From Mesorhizobium liriopis (GTDB lineage: Bacteria > Pseudomonadota > Alphaproteobacteria > Rhizobiales > Rhizobiaceae), in assembly GCF_024053505.1 (NCBI RefSeq), contig NZ_JAMXQS010000005.1, positions 371,655-435,654 of the forward strand: a stretch of DNA of 64,000 nt, in the 5' to 3' direction. The position numbers and the translations under genes are program-made. Positions 38,851-47,458 of the stretch are shown here, piece by piece. The notes under the pieces are model-generated. The model did not search any database, was not told the origin of the DNA, and was given only the letters and a program-made list of their open reading frames with translations. How positions within the stretch are numbered: position 1 is the stretch's first letter; each line of letters starts with the position of its first letter.

Positions 38851-40137
38851 CTAGCCGCGAAAGCGCTCCTTCAAGCGCGACATCGCAATTGTTCCCTTAA
38901 CTCCCAAAGGCCAAAAGGAGTGCATCGGGATCCGCTTCATGCTCGTTGGGGGAATGGGTATATCGTTGGGCTTGGACTCACCTGCCAATAGGCCCGCCAG
39001 TGGTTGGCCTAGTGCCACGGCTAGCGCGACCCCGCGGCCGTTATAGCCGTAAAGTGCGTAAAGGCCGTCACCAAGTTCGTGAAAGTGGGGCAAGTAATCG
39101 TTCGTCACTGCGACACGCCCATTCCATGCCGTTTGCCAGCCGATTTTGTTCAGCTCTGGCCATAGCTTCTGAGCGTGCAATGAGATGTGCCTCAACGCTG
39201 AAGGCGACGTGACTGGCCGCATCGGGCCTCGTCCACCGATGATCAAGCGGTTCTTGTCGTCGACGCGACAATAGACCACTACCAGACCAGATTCGTATAG
39301 GGACTGACGTCCCGGCATGATGCGGTCTGCCAAATTGCCGGGAAGCGGGTTTGACGCGAGAATCGAACTAAAGACCGGGACCAGCGATTGGCGAAGGCTA
39401 GGAATGAGGCCGTCAGCATAACCATTGCAGCAAACTAGAACACGCTGTGCCATCACGGTTGCGCCGGCGTCGGTTGTTAGCCGCCAAGCGCTGCCGTCAC
39501 GGCGCAGGGAAACGACACGGCTGCTTCCGTGGATCGCCGCACCGGCGCTCGATGCAGCGCTCGCCAACCCTAGGGTGAGGCGTAGCGGGTCAAGATCACC
39601 GCCGCGCCGATCAAGGAAGCCGCCTTGATAATGGTCGTGGCCCACAAGTTTTGCCAAAGCCGGGCGGTCAAGCCAATCGACAGGCATGCCATGTTCTTGC
39701 ATGTCTTGCTGGCTAGCCTGCACAGCAGCAATATCACTGCTTTTAACGGCCGCTCTTATTGTTCCATTGCGCCGCATATCACAGGCAATGTCTGCCCGTG
39801 CTATGATCTCCGCCAACTTATCAACAGATGACCATGCAAAGTCCACAAGTGCCTGACCACGCTGTTGGCCTAGCTTTTGGAGAAACCAGCTAGGATCGTA
39901 CTTGAGGCCAGGATTTAATTGACCTCCATTGCGACCAGAGGCGCCCCAGCCCGGCTCATAGGCTTCAAGCACAGTGACGCTTTTTCCGGCTTCAACGGCG
40001 TGAAGCGCCGCTGACAACCCGGTGAGACCGCCGCCTACAATGGCAATATCGGATACGGCAGCTTCAGTCAGAGCCGGGTAGGTAACTGCTGGAGGCCGAT
40101 CCAAGACATATACTGAAGTGTGGGCGGTTTCGTCCAT
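38851..40137 (-). CDS. FAD-dependent oxidoreductase of the DAO family (PuuB-like)
   Basis: The 428-residue protein has an N-terminal FAD Rossmann motif (DIAIVGGGLTGLSAALHAVE), GWGASGRNGGQLNPG, and the C-terminal DAO motif YGYNGRGVALAVALGQPLAG. This architecture is shared with gamma-glutamylputrescine oxidase and other amine/amino-acid oxidases that give an aldehyde or keto acid, ammonia and H2O2. It is the last gene of a leftward operon with the aldehyde dehydrogenase and the DapA-type lyase (14 bases from the latter). With the PuuR-like regulator and spermidine/putrescine-type importer it suggests amine catabolism. The exact substrate is not readable. Confidence 0.85.
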   Translation of the reverse strand: MDETAHTSVYVLDRPPAVTYPALTEAAVSDIAIVGGGLTGLSAALHAVEAGKSVTVLEAYEPGWGASGRNGGQLNPGLKYDPSWFLQKLGQQRGQALVDFAWSSVDKLAEIIARADIACDMRRNGTIRAAVKSSDIAAVQASQQDMQEHGMPVDWLDRPALAKLVGHDHYQGGFLDRRGGDLDPLRLTLGLASAASSAGAAIHGSSRVVSLRRDGSAWRLTTDAGATVMAQRVLVCCNGYADGLIPSLRQSLVPVFSSILASNPLPGNLADRIMPGRQSLYESGLVVVYCRVDDKNRLIIGGRGPMRPVTSPSALRHISLHAQKLWPELNKIGWQTAWNGRVAVTNDYLPHFHELGDGLYALYGYNGRGVALAVALGQPLAGLLAGESKPNDIPIPPTSMKRIPMHSFWPLGVKGTIAMSRLKERFRG

Positions 40138-40151
40138 GATCGCGATCCTTG

Positions 40152-41060
40152 TCAGGCGGCCCGCAATGGGACGGTCCCGGCCGAACGCAAGCCGTTTAAA
40201 ATATCCGTCAGCCGGGTAACCAAAGGATCGGAGGCAGGTGGCACCGGAAGCGGCGATTGGCCGGTCTCAATACCGATCAGACGAAGTGCCGCGCGGATCG
40301 GGCCTGGATTCTCTTCGGCAAAAAGTGCGTCCATCAATGGATTCATCAGCCGCTGAAGTGCCAGCGCCTCTCTGAAGCGGCCACCCTCGGCAAGCTTCTG
40401 TATCTCTGGCCAGATGCCAGGGACGAGTACACCGGTAGTCAGTACGCCGCCGCATGCGCCCATGGCGATCTGTTGGGCGAATAGCGTATCCCAGCCGCTC
40501 AAGGCGGCAAATTCGGGTCCGACACTGCGGAGCACGTTGTCGAAATGATAAAGGTCGGTGCTGGACGCCTTCATGCCGATGATCGTGCGGTCCTCGGCAA
40601 GCCGAGCGATCGTCTCCGCCTTGACGACGAAGCGGCTCCGAGCTGGGTTGTCATAGAACAGGATCGGAAGGTCGACCGCGTCACGGACAGCCCGGACGTA
40701 GTCGATCAGGAGAGACTGTGTGATCCCTGCATAGTAGGGGACGATCAGCATGATGCCGTCGGCGCCCGCAGCCTTGAAGTCCAGCGCAGCCGGAATGGCG
40801 TCGCCGAGCCCTGGGGCGAGGACACCAGCGTAGACGGGCGCTCCGCATGCGGCCTCGACACAGGCTTCCACGGTAGCTACCCGGACTTTTGGTGAAAGAG
40901 CCGTGTACTCGCCGGTGCCGCCGAGCGGAACCAGTCCCGTGGCGCCGTTGTCGAGCATGTGGCGCACCAATGCTTGCATGGCCTTGCGGTCGGCGAGGCC
41001 CTCCGCATCGAGTGCGGTGGGCGGTGCGGGCATGAGCCCGGTCAGCTTCCTGGTAGGCAT
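40152..41060 (-). CDS. Dihydrodipicolinate synthase (DapA) family aldolase/lyase
   Basis: From ATG 41060, with TGAGGA upstream, the product is 302 residues. It has the (beta/alpha)8 class I aldolase features: VPLGGTGEYTALS (phosphate/carboxylate loop), PYYAG, ILFYDNPARS with the conserved Tyr, and the Schiff-base Lys near 164 in GMKASSTDLYHF. The family includes DapA and several sugar-acid and hydroxyproline-pathway lyases and hydratases that form or use pyruvate. Its place between an aldehyde dehydrogenase and an amine oxidase argues for catabolism and not lysine synthesis. A longer start at 41090 would overlap the upstream gene. Confidence 0.85.
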   Translation of the reverse strand: MPTRKLTGLMPAPPTALDAEGLADRKAMQALVRHMLDNGATGLVPLGGTGEYTALSPKVRVATVEACVEAACGAPVYAGVLAPGLGDAIPAALDFKAAGADGIMLIVPYYAGITQSLLIDYVRAVRDAVDLPILFYDNPARSRFVVKAETIARLAEDRTIIGMKASSTDLYHFDNVLRSVGPEFAALSGWDTLFAQQIAMGACGGVLTTGVLVPGIWPEIQKLAEGGRFREALALQRLMNPLMDALFAEENPGPIRAALRLIGIETGQSPLPVPPASDPLVTRLTDILNGLRSAGTVPLRAA

Positions 41061-41071
41061 GGTCCGCGTCC

Positions 41072-42568
41072 TCAGCCCAGATTGATCCATGTGGTCTTGA
41101 TGTCAGTGTACTTGTCCAGCGCGTGAAGCGACTTGTCGCGACCGAAGCCGGACTGCTTGAACCCACCGAACGGCGACGAAATGTGGCCGTGGTCGAAGCA
41201 GTTGACCCAGACTACCCCGGCATTCAGCCTGTCGGAGACTCGGAAGGTGCGGTTGACGTCGCGCGTCCACATGCCGGCCGCCAGCCCGTAGATCGTGTCG
41301 TTTGCGATGCTGACCGCCTGGTTCTCATCCGTGAAGGAGAGGATCGAAAGCACCGGGCCGAAGATTTCTTCCCGGGCGATTTGCATCTCAGGTTTCACGC
41401 CATCGAACACCGTCGGTTCGACGAAGCAGCCGGAAAGGCCAGAAGGCTTGCTGCCCCCGGACACGAGCCGAGCGCCTTCAGCCTTGCCGCTGGCGATATA
41501 TTCCATGACGCGCGCCGTCTGGCGCTCGTCTACCATGGCGCCGATCTGCGTGGCCGGATCCAGCGGATTTCCAACCCGCATGGATTTTCCGGTCTCGACG
41601 ATGAGGTCGACGACTTCCTCTCGAACGCTCTCTTCGACAAGAACGCGAGAACCCGCGTTGCACACCTCGCCCTGGTTGTAAAAGATGCCCCATGCTGCGG
41701 AAACCGCCGCTGCCTTGAGGTCCGGCGCGTCGGCGAAAATGATGTTGGGGGATTTCCCGCCACACTCGAGGCCAACGCGCTTCAGGTTCGACTGACCGGA
41801 ATACTGCATGAACAGTTTTCCAACCTCGGTCGAGCCCGTGAAAGCGATACAGTCGACGTCCATGTGCAAGCCAAGCGCCTTGCCGGCGGTCTCGCCTTTG
41901 CCTGGCAGGACGTTGAAAACCCCTTCAGGGATGCCTGCTTCCACTGCCAGGGCCGCGATCCGGATCGCGGAATAAGAGGACTGCTCGGCAGGCTTGAGGA
42001 CCACGCTGTTTCCGGCAGCGAGGACGGGCGCGATCTTCCAGCATGCCATCATCAACGGAAAATTCCATGGAACGACGGCTGCAACGACGCCAAGCGGAGC
42101 ACGCCGCATCATGGCGACAGCGGTGCCTGGGGTTGGGGCGATCTCGTCATAGATCTTGTCGACGGCTTCCCCGAACCAGCGCAGGCATGTGATGGACAGC
42201 GGGAGGTCGACCGACAGGCTGTCGCTGATCGGCTTGCCCATGTCGAGCGTCTCGAGAAGGGCGAGTTCCTCGGCGTGGCGTTCAACGAGTTCCGCGAACT
42301 TGATCAGGCGACGACCACGGTCACTCGGGCTCATCTTCGACCAAACTCCGCTTTCGAATGCCCGGCGAGCTGCGCGGACTGCGCGATCGACGTCGGTTGA
42401 ATCGCCGGCTGCAACCGTTCCGAGAAGATTTCCCGTGGTGGGATTGATGCGCTCGAAACGCTCGCCGCTCGATGCCTCCACATAAGCGCCATCAATGAAG
42501 GCACGACCCTCCAGTTTCACATCGGCTGCCTTCCGCTGCCAGGTCGCAAGGTCGGGGTGGCTGCTCAT
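41072..42568 (-). CDS. Aldehyde dehydrogenase (PuuC-like)
   Basis: The 498-residue protein has all superfamily motifs: VVPWNFPLMMACWKIAPVLA, KPAEQSS, FTGSTEVGK, LECGGKSPNI with the general base, the nucleophile Cys near 303 in NQGEVCNAGSR, EEIFGPVLSI and PFGGFKQSGFGRDKS. It most resembles gamma-glutamyl-aminobutyraldehyde/betaine-aldehyde dehydrogenases. It is the first gene of the leftward operon, divergent from the PuuR-like regulator, and would oxidise the aldehyde made by the downstream FAD oxidase. Confidence 0.9.
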   Translation of the reverse strand: MSSHPDLATWQRKAADVKLEGRAFIDGAYVEASSGERFERINPTTGNLLGTVAAGDSTDVDRAVRAARRAFESGVWSKMSPSDRGRRLIKFAELVERHAEELALLETLDMGKPISDSLSVDLPLSITCLRWFGEAVDKIYDEIAPTPGTAVAMMRRAPLGVVAAVVPWNFPLMMACWKIAPVLAAGNSVVLKPAEQSSYSAIRIAALAVEAGIPEGVFNVLPGKGETAGKALGLHMDVDCIAFTGSTEVGKLFMQYSGQSNLKRVGLECGGKSPNIIFADAPDLKAAAVSAAWGIFYNQGEVCNAGSRVLVEESVREEVVDLIVETGKSMRVGNPLDPATQIGAMVDERQTARVMEYIASGKAEGARLVSGGSKPSGLSGCFVEPTVFDGVKPEMQIAREEIFGPVLSILSFTDENQAVSIANDTIYGLAAGMWTRDVNRTFRVSDRLNAGVVWVNCFDHGHISSPFGGFKQSGFGRDKSLHALDKYTDIKTTWINLG

Positions 42569-42631
42569 CGGCGGATCCTCGAACGAATTTTGAGATCGCC
42601 CGGTTTACGGATCGCATGCAAAACAAGCAAC

Positions 42632-42656
42632 ACGAATTTTGGAATTCTGAAAACTG
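42632..42656. promoter_or_regulatory. Candidate operator 1 of the PuuR-like regulator
   Basis: AATTTTGGAATTCTGAAAAC lies in the divergent region between the aldehyde dehydrogenase operon and the regulator gene. A GAATTCTG core preceded by a TTTT run recurs before the transporter operon at about 43363-43377. Confidence 0.4.
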
Positions 42657-42741
42657 TATTGCGTGGAGGCCGCTGTCCGACTACTTGTGCTCCGAAGCAG
42701 GATCGCGCGATCATTGCGCTCGCAAACGCAAGGCCATCTCG

Positions 42742-43341
42742 ATGGAAGAAGTGACCTACAAGTCCAGACGACGGGCTGTAGAGGATATCGCAGAGCTCCC
42801 CCATCTTGGGGTCAGGATCCGTGAGCTGCGGCAGGCGCGCAAGATGACGCTCGCGGACTTGGCCGCAGCTTCCGGGATTTCGATCGGCACGCTGTCACAG
42901 GTCGAGCGCGATCTCGTTTCCCCAACGGTCCGCACTCTGTTCACTCTCGGCGATGCGTTGGGCGTGTCAGCCGCCTGGCTGATCGACCCTTCTGGAGAAG
43001 AAGGGCGTTCGGATCCCTATGTGGTCTCCGCTGACAAGCGCCAAGCCTTTCTCCGTTCGGAAGGCCTTCGCAAGGACCTGATATCGCCTTTGGCGAGCAG
43101 GAAGCTCAAGGGCTTCTACCTTGTCATCGAGGCGGGAACCGGGTCGGGGCCAGCACCCTACGTCCATAAGGGTGAGGAGATCGGGCTAGTCATGTCAGGC
43201 GTTCTCGAGCTCGTGATTGAGGGTCGAAGCCGTGTCCTCAGGGAAGGGGACTGCTTCTCGTTTCCGAGCGGGTTGCCCCACAGCTTCCTCAACGTTGGGA
43301 CAACCCAATGCGTCGTGTTCTGGGTAAACGCAGATATCTAA
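42742..43341 (+). CDS. XRE-family regulator with C-terminal cupin (PuuR-like)
   Basis: From ATG 42742 the product is 199 residues. It has a lambda-repressor-type helix-turn-helix (IRELRQARKMTLADLAAASG, ISIGTLSQVERDLVSPTV) and a cupin domain (VHKGEEIGLVMSGVLELVIE, GDCFSFPSGLPHSFLNVG). This is the PuuR architecture, in which the cupin senses an effector and releases the repressor. It lies between two divergent transcription units and probably controls both. The frame stays open back to 42616, but that part overlaps the promoter region and is unlikely to be translated. Confidence 0.88.
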   Translation: MEEVTYKSRRRAVEDIAELPHLGVRIRELRQARKMTLADLAAASGISIGTLSQVERDLVSPTVRTLFTLGDALGVSAAWLIDPSGEEGRSDPYVVSADKRQAFLRSEGLRKDLISPLASRKLKGFYLVIEAGTGSGPAPYVHKGEEIGLVMSGVLELVIEGRSRVLREGDCFSFPSGLPHSFLNVGTTQCVVFWVNADI

Positions 43342-43360
43342 AATTGACCATCTGAATTTT

Positions 43361-43380
43361 CATTTTTCAGAATTCTGCTT
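43361..43380. promoter_or_regulatory. Candidate operator 2 of the PuuR-like regulator
   Basis: CATTTTTCAGAATTCTGCTT contains the perfect palindrome CAGAATTCTG and shares TTTT-N2-GAATTCTG-type spacing with the site at 42632-42656. It lies between the regulator stop and the permease start. Confidence 0.4.
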
Positions 43381-43455
43381 GTCACACTGTCTGTTTGATG
43401 CGAGTGTTCGAGAAAATCCGGCGCGACAGGGGCCGGTGGGAACAGATCGCACCGA

Positions 43456-44307
43456 ATGTCAGAAACAAAGCCTTACCTCGACCGTTGGGCCGGTCTTGCC
43501 CTGTTGCTGCCGATGGCAGCCTTGCTTGCGATATTCTTCGTCTATCCGCTGGCTAGGACGGTATGGCAGAGCTTCTACGAGTACGGATTCACCCTTCGGG
43601 CCTATGAGACGCTGCTGAGCAGCACCCTTTTTTGGAAGGTTCTCAAGACTACCTTCGCAATCAGCTTTACGGCGACGATCGTAGCCCTACTCGCGGGCTA
43701 CCCGGTCGCCCTTCACCTGTCACGCCTGCCCCCTCAGCGGCGCATGCCCTACCTCGTCATGGTCATGCTTCCATTCTGGACCAGCATCCTGGTCAAGAGT
43801 TTCGCGTTGATCGTGCTGCTCGGCTACGACGGCATCGTCAACAACGCGCTCAGCTTCGTCTTCGGCTCGCCGATCCACATTCCGATGGTGTTCAATCGTG
43901 TCGGCGCGATCCTGGGCATGGTCAACTACCTGTTGCCCTTCATGATCTTGTCGATCCTGAGCAGCCTCCTGACACAGGACGTAAACCTGGGGCGCGCAGC
44001 CGAGGTCATGGGCGCGTCGCGCTTTACCATCTTCCGTCGCATCACGCTCCCTCTGAGCATGCCTGGCGTGCTCGCAGGCGTCCTGATCAGCTTCACCCTG
44101 TCGATCGGGATGTACATCACTCCCGCGCTGCTCGGCGGTCGTCAGGACATGATGATGGCGAACCTCATCGACTTCTACACGCGCCAGACGCTCGACTGGC
44201 CGCTTGCCTCGGCGATCGCCGTCGTGCTGCTGCTCGTGTCGGGAGTCCTTGTCGCTATGTTGGGCCAAGTCCGTGGTGCCGGTGGCATGAAGGAGATGGC
44301 GCGATGA
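43456..44307 (+). CDS. ABC transporter permease, spermidine/putrescine type (PotB-like)
   Basis: The 283-residue protein has six hydrophobic segments, beginning LALLLPMAALLAIFFVYPLA. The ATPase-contact loop EAA motif is EVMGASRFTIFRRITLPLSM. Layout and length match the PotB/PotH branch of inner-membrane permeases for polyamines and related cations. It is the first gene of the import operon; its TGA overlaps the ATG of the second permease. Confidence 0.9.
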   Translation: MSETKPYLDRWAGLALLLPMAALLAIFFVYPLARTVWQSFYEYGFTLRAYETLLSSTLFWKVLKTTFAISFTATIVALLAGYPVALHLSRLPPQRRMPYLVMVMLPFWTSILVKSFALIVLLGYDGIVNNALSFVFGSPIHIPMVFNRVGAILGMVNYLLPFMILSILSSLLTQDVNLGRAAEVMGASRFTIFRRITLPLSMPGVLAGVLISFTLSIGMYITPALLGGRQDMMMANLIDFYTRQTLDWPLASAIAVVLLLVSGVLVAMLGQVRGAGGMKEMAR

Positions 44308-45095
44308 GCTTTCCAAGACGATCGAACCTCGTGGTGCCGGCCGCCGCCTGGATCACCTATCTCTTCCTGCTCGTGCCATCGCTGATAGTCATTCCGATCT
44401 CCTTCGGTGGCTCCGGTGAGATGACGTTCCCCCCGCAGGTCTGGACGCTCGATCTGTATCGCCAATTCTTTGCTGACGCCGCCTGGTGGGGATCGCTGAT
44501 CCAGAGCCTGCGGATCGCCGTCTTTGTCACGCTGGTTACCACCGTTCTTGGCGTGCCCGCAGCCTATGCCCTCCAGCGCACGAACTTGCCCGGCGGCAAG
44601 GTATTGGGCGGGTTGGCAATGGGGCCGCTCTTGGTGCCCGTCGTCGTTTTGGCCTTGGGGCTTTATCTCCAGCTCGGTCCGATCGGGTTGGCCGACAAGA
44701 CCTGGACCGTGGTGCTCGCCCATTCGATGCTGGCACTGCCTTTCGTGATGGTGTCGGTCGGAGCGGCGCTCCGGCATCTCGACCCGTCCTACGAGCAGGT
44801 CGCCCTGATAATGGGTGCCGGAAAGACGCGCATCTTCTTCAAGGTAGTGCTGCCGCAGCTCCGTTCGGGAATCGCGGCCGGCGCGCTCTTCGCCTTTCTC
44901 ATCTCCCTCGACGAGGTGATCGTCGCCTACTTCATCACGGGCACCGCGACTCAGACGCTTCCGGTGAAGATGTACAGCGCGCTCCGCTGGGAGGTTTCCC
45001 CGGTGATCGCGGCCGTGTCGACGATCCTGACCGTCGTATCCTTGGCGTTCGCGATCGGCCTGATGTGGCTCGAGCGCAAGGATCGCCACGATTAA
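44304..45095 (+). CDS. ABC transporter permease, spermidine/putrescine type (PotC-like)
   Basis: From ATG 44304, overlapping the preceding stop by four bases, the product is 263 residues. It has six membrane segments (AAAWITYLFLLVPSLIVIPI at the start) and the EAA-type loop EQVALIMGAGKTRIFFKVVL followed by PQL. It pairs with the PotB-like gene to form the membrane channel. The ISFGGSGEMTFPP segment before the second half is usual in PotC-type permeases. Confidence 0.9.
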   Translation: MSFPRRSNLVVPAAAWITYLFLLVPSLIVIPISFGGSGEMTFPPQVWTLDLYRQFFADAAWWGSLIQSLRIAVFVTLVTTVLGVPAAYALQRTNLPGGKVLGGLAMGPLLVPVVVLALGLYLQLGPIGLADKTWTVVLAHSMLALPFVMVSVGAALRHLDPSYEQVALIMGAGKTRIFFKVVLPQLRSGIAAGALFAFLISLDEVIVAYFITGTATQTLPVKMYSALRWEVSPVIAAVSTILTVVSLAFAIGLMWLERKDRHD

Positions 45096-45142
45096 GCGCG
45101 GCCTCCATCGCCGCGCATGTCCAGAACGAAGAAGTCATCCGC

Positions 45143-46246
45143 ATGCAGCCAATAGCCAGAGACATGATCCGCGTTACCGCGCTGACCCGGACCTACGGTT
45201 CATTCAACGCGCTGGACGCCGTCGATCTATCCGTCGCCCAGGGAGAGTTCGTCACGCTCCTTGGGCCCTCCGGGTCGGGCAAGTCCACCTTGCTCAACCT
45301 GATTTCCGGCATGATCGAGCCGACATCCGGCAAGATCGAGATCGATGGACGTGACGCCACCAACCAGCCGACGAACCAGCGAGGGCTCGGCATGGTCTTT
45401 CAGAACTATGCCCTGATGCCGCATATGACGGTCTTCGAGAACGTTGCCTTCCCGCTTCAAGTCCGCAAGGTTCCGAAGAGCGAGATCGAGACGCGTGTCC
45501 GCGACGTTCTTCGGCTCATCCAGCTCGAACATGTTGCAGATCGTAAGCCAAAGCAGCTCTCCGGCGGTCAGCAGCAGCGCATCTCGCTCGCACGATGCAT
45601 CGTCTACCGCCCATCGATCATCTTGATGGACGAGCCGCTCGGGGCGCTCGACAAGAAGCTGCGCGAGGACATGCAGCTCGAGATCAAGCGCCTGCATGCC
45701 GAACTCGGCATCACCATGATCTACGTGACCCACGATCAGGAGGAGGCGCTCGCCATGTCCGATCGCATCGTCCTGATGCGCAAGGGCCGCATCGAGCAGC
45801 AGGGAAGGCCGGAAGAGCTTTATTTCCGACCCGACACCCTTTTCACGGCTGACTTCCTCGGCAGTTCCAACCTGCTCATGGGCACGATCGACGTCTCGGC
45901 ACGGACCCTGCAGACCGCATACGGAAACCTTCCGCTACCAGCGACGCGCCCGGGCGAGCCTAAGTCCGGCGACGGAGTTCTCATGATCCGTCCGGAATCC
46001 GTCCGGCTCTTCAGCGAAACCGCTCCAGAAACCTGGTCAGGTCTGCAAGCCACAGTCCGCGACAGCATCGTGCTCGGGAGCTTCGTGCGCCATTTCCTGG
46101 AATTGCCTGGCGGCAAGCGCGTGATCGTGCAGGAGCCGAGCGGCGCATCACTTTCGCGCCCCGAGCGCGGCTCGACCGTCCGTGTCGCATGGGGTCCCCA
46201 AGATGCCCGGCTCCTGCGGACCGACCCCGATTTTCAAAACCTCTAA
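45143..46246 (+). CDS. ABC transporter ATP-binding protein (PotA-like)
   Basis: The product of about 367 residues has Walker A LLGPSGSGKSTLLNL, Q loop VFQNYALMPHMTVFEN, signature QLSGGQQQRISLAR, Walker B IILMDEPLGALD and switch His in YVTHDQEEALAMSD. A C-terminal TOBE domain (IRPESVRLF to VAWGPQDARLL) follows. It energises the PotB/PotC-like permeases. ATG 45143 is chosen; ATG 45164 is an alternative. It lies 47 bases after the second permease. Confidence 0.92.
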   Translation: MQPIARDMIRVTALTRTYGSFNALDAVDLSVAQGEFVTLLGPSGSGKSTLLNLISGMIEPTSGKIEIDGRDATNQPTNQRGLGMVFQNYALMPHMTVFENVAFPLQVRKVPKSEIETRVRDVLRLIQLEHVADRKPKQLSGGQQQRISLARCIVYRPSIILMDEPLGALDKKLREDMQLEIKRLHAELGITMIYVTHDQEEALAMSDRIVLMRKGRIEQQGRPEELYFRPDTLFTADFLGSSNLLMGTIDVSARTLQTAYGNLPLPATRPGEPKSGDGVLMIRPESVRLFSETAPETWSGLQATVRDSIVLGSFVRHFLELPGGKRVIVQEPSGASLSRPERGSTVRVAWGPQDARLLRTDPDFQNL

Positions 46247-46268
46247 CGGAACACAAAGGGAGACTCGC

Positions 46269-47330
46269 ATGAACGATCAGTTTCGCATGAACCGACGCAA
46301 CTTCACGCTGAGCCTGGGCGCAGGCGTCGCCGCACTTTCAATGCCTGCGGTCGTTACCGGGCGGGCGCAGGCTGCCGATACCACCATCACGGTCACGTCG
46401 TGGGGCGGAAGCTACCACCAGATGGTCCAGAAAATCTTCGTGGAACCCTTCACCGCCGAGACCAACATCGCCGTGCAGCTTGTCGACAATGGCGACATGG
46501 CCAAGGTGAAGGCGCAGGTCCTGAGCAACTCGGTGCAGTGGGACGTCATCGACGCGCCCGCGGGCTTCGCAACATCGGGCTCCAAAGAAAACCTTTGGGA
46601 AGAACTGGATCCTTCGCTGTCCGGCATGAACGGACTGCTGCAAGAGCCGAATTCCCACTACATGCCGATCTACCTCTACAGCGGTGGCGTGCTGTGGCAT
46701 GCCGAGCGCAACCCGGACGGCGAGCATCCCGCGGACTTCGCGGGCTTCTTCGACGTGGAGAAGTTCCCGGGGCGACGCTGCATGCGTTCGTTGGCGCAGG
46801 AGACGCTTGAAATGGCGCTCATTGCCGACGGCGTCGCACCGAAGGACCTGTACCCGCTGGACGTTGAACGTGCCTTCGCCAAGCTCGACCAACTGAAGCC
46901 GCATGTCTCGAAGTTCGCGTCCTCGACGCCCGAGCAGTCGAGCTCGGTCGCCCAGAATGAGGCCGACTTCTCCTACAGCTACTACAACCGGGTGAAGGCG
47001 CTGCAGGACAGCGGCACGCCTCTCCAGTTCTCCTTCGAGCAGACCAACAACGCGCTCGACTTCTTCGCCATTCCCAGGGGTTCGAAGAACAAGGAAGCGG
47101 CGATGAAGTTCATCGAGTTCTGCCTGCGGCCGGAGCAACAGAAGGCATGGGCCTTGGCTGGCTTCTACATGCCGAACCATGCTGAAACGCTGAATGCCCT
47201 GCGCCAAAGCCCCGAGGGCTCGTTCCTGCCCGACCTTGAGAATGGCAAGAACGCCATCATCGATCCGGCGTGGTGGGGCGACAACCTCACCGAGGTGCAG
47301 CGCCGTTACGCCGAATGGATGATCTCCTGA
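46269..47330 (+). CDS. Extracellular solute-binding protein of the polyamine-type importer
   Basis: The 353-residue protein has a signal with a twin-arginine-like start (NRRNFTLSLGAGVAALSMPA) and a likely cleavage after GRAQA. The mature part begins ADTTITVTSWGGSYHQMVQK and has the PotD/SBP_bac_8 pattern, with DVIDAPAG, YLYSGGVLWH, NEADFSYSYYNR and FIEFCLRPEQQKAW. AAAGGGAGA precedes ATG 46269. It would deliver a cationic or amide-type substrate to the permeases in the periplasm; the ligand is unknown. Confidence 0.9.
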   Translation: MNDQFRMNRRNFTLSLGAGVAALSMPAVVTGRAQAADTTITVTSWGGSYHQMVQKIFVEPFTAETNIAVQLVDNGDMAKVKAQVLSNSVQWDVIDAPAGFATSGSKENLWEELDPSLSGMNGLLQEPNSHYMPIYLYSGGVLWHAERNPDGEHPADFAGFFDVEKFPGRRCMRSLAQETLEMALIADGVAPKDLYPLDVERAFAKLDQLKPHVSKFASSTPEQSSSVAQNEADFSYSYYNRVKALQDSGTPLQFSFEQTNNALDFFAIPRGSKNKEAAMKFIEFCLRPEQQKAWALAGFYMPNHAETLNALRQSPEGSFLPDLENGKNAIIDPAWWGDNLTEVQRRYAEWMIS

Positions 47331-47391
47331 CTTGCTGTTGCTGAGGGGGGCTGACGCGCCTGCGTAGTATCCAGCGGCAGCATCGTCACCT

Positions 47392-47417
47392 GCTTGCGCG
47401 GCTTGAACCGCGCAAGC
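47392..47417 (+). other. Strong hairpin after the solute-binding-protein gene
   Basis: GCTTGCGCGG (47392-47401) and CCGCGCAAGC (47408-47417) form a perfect 10-bp stem with a CTTGAA loop. No U tract follows. The position, between a binding-protein gene and downstream enzymes, fits an mRNA-stabilising or partial-termination element. Confidence 0.6.
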
Positions 47418-47458
47418 GATCTTCCCCCTGGAAACGCCAACGAGGCTGTTAGGCGGCG

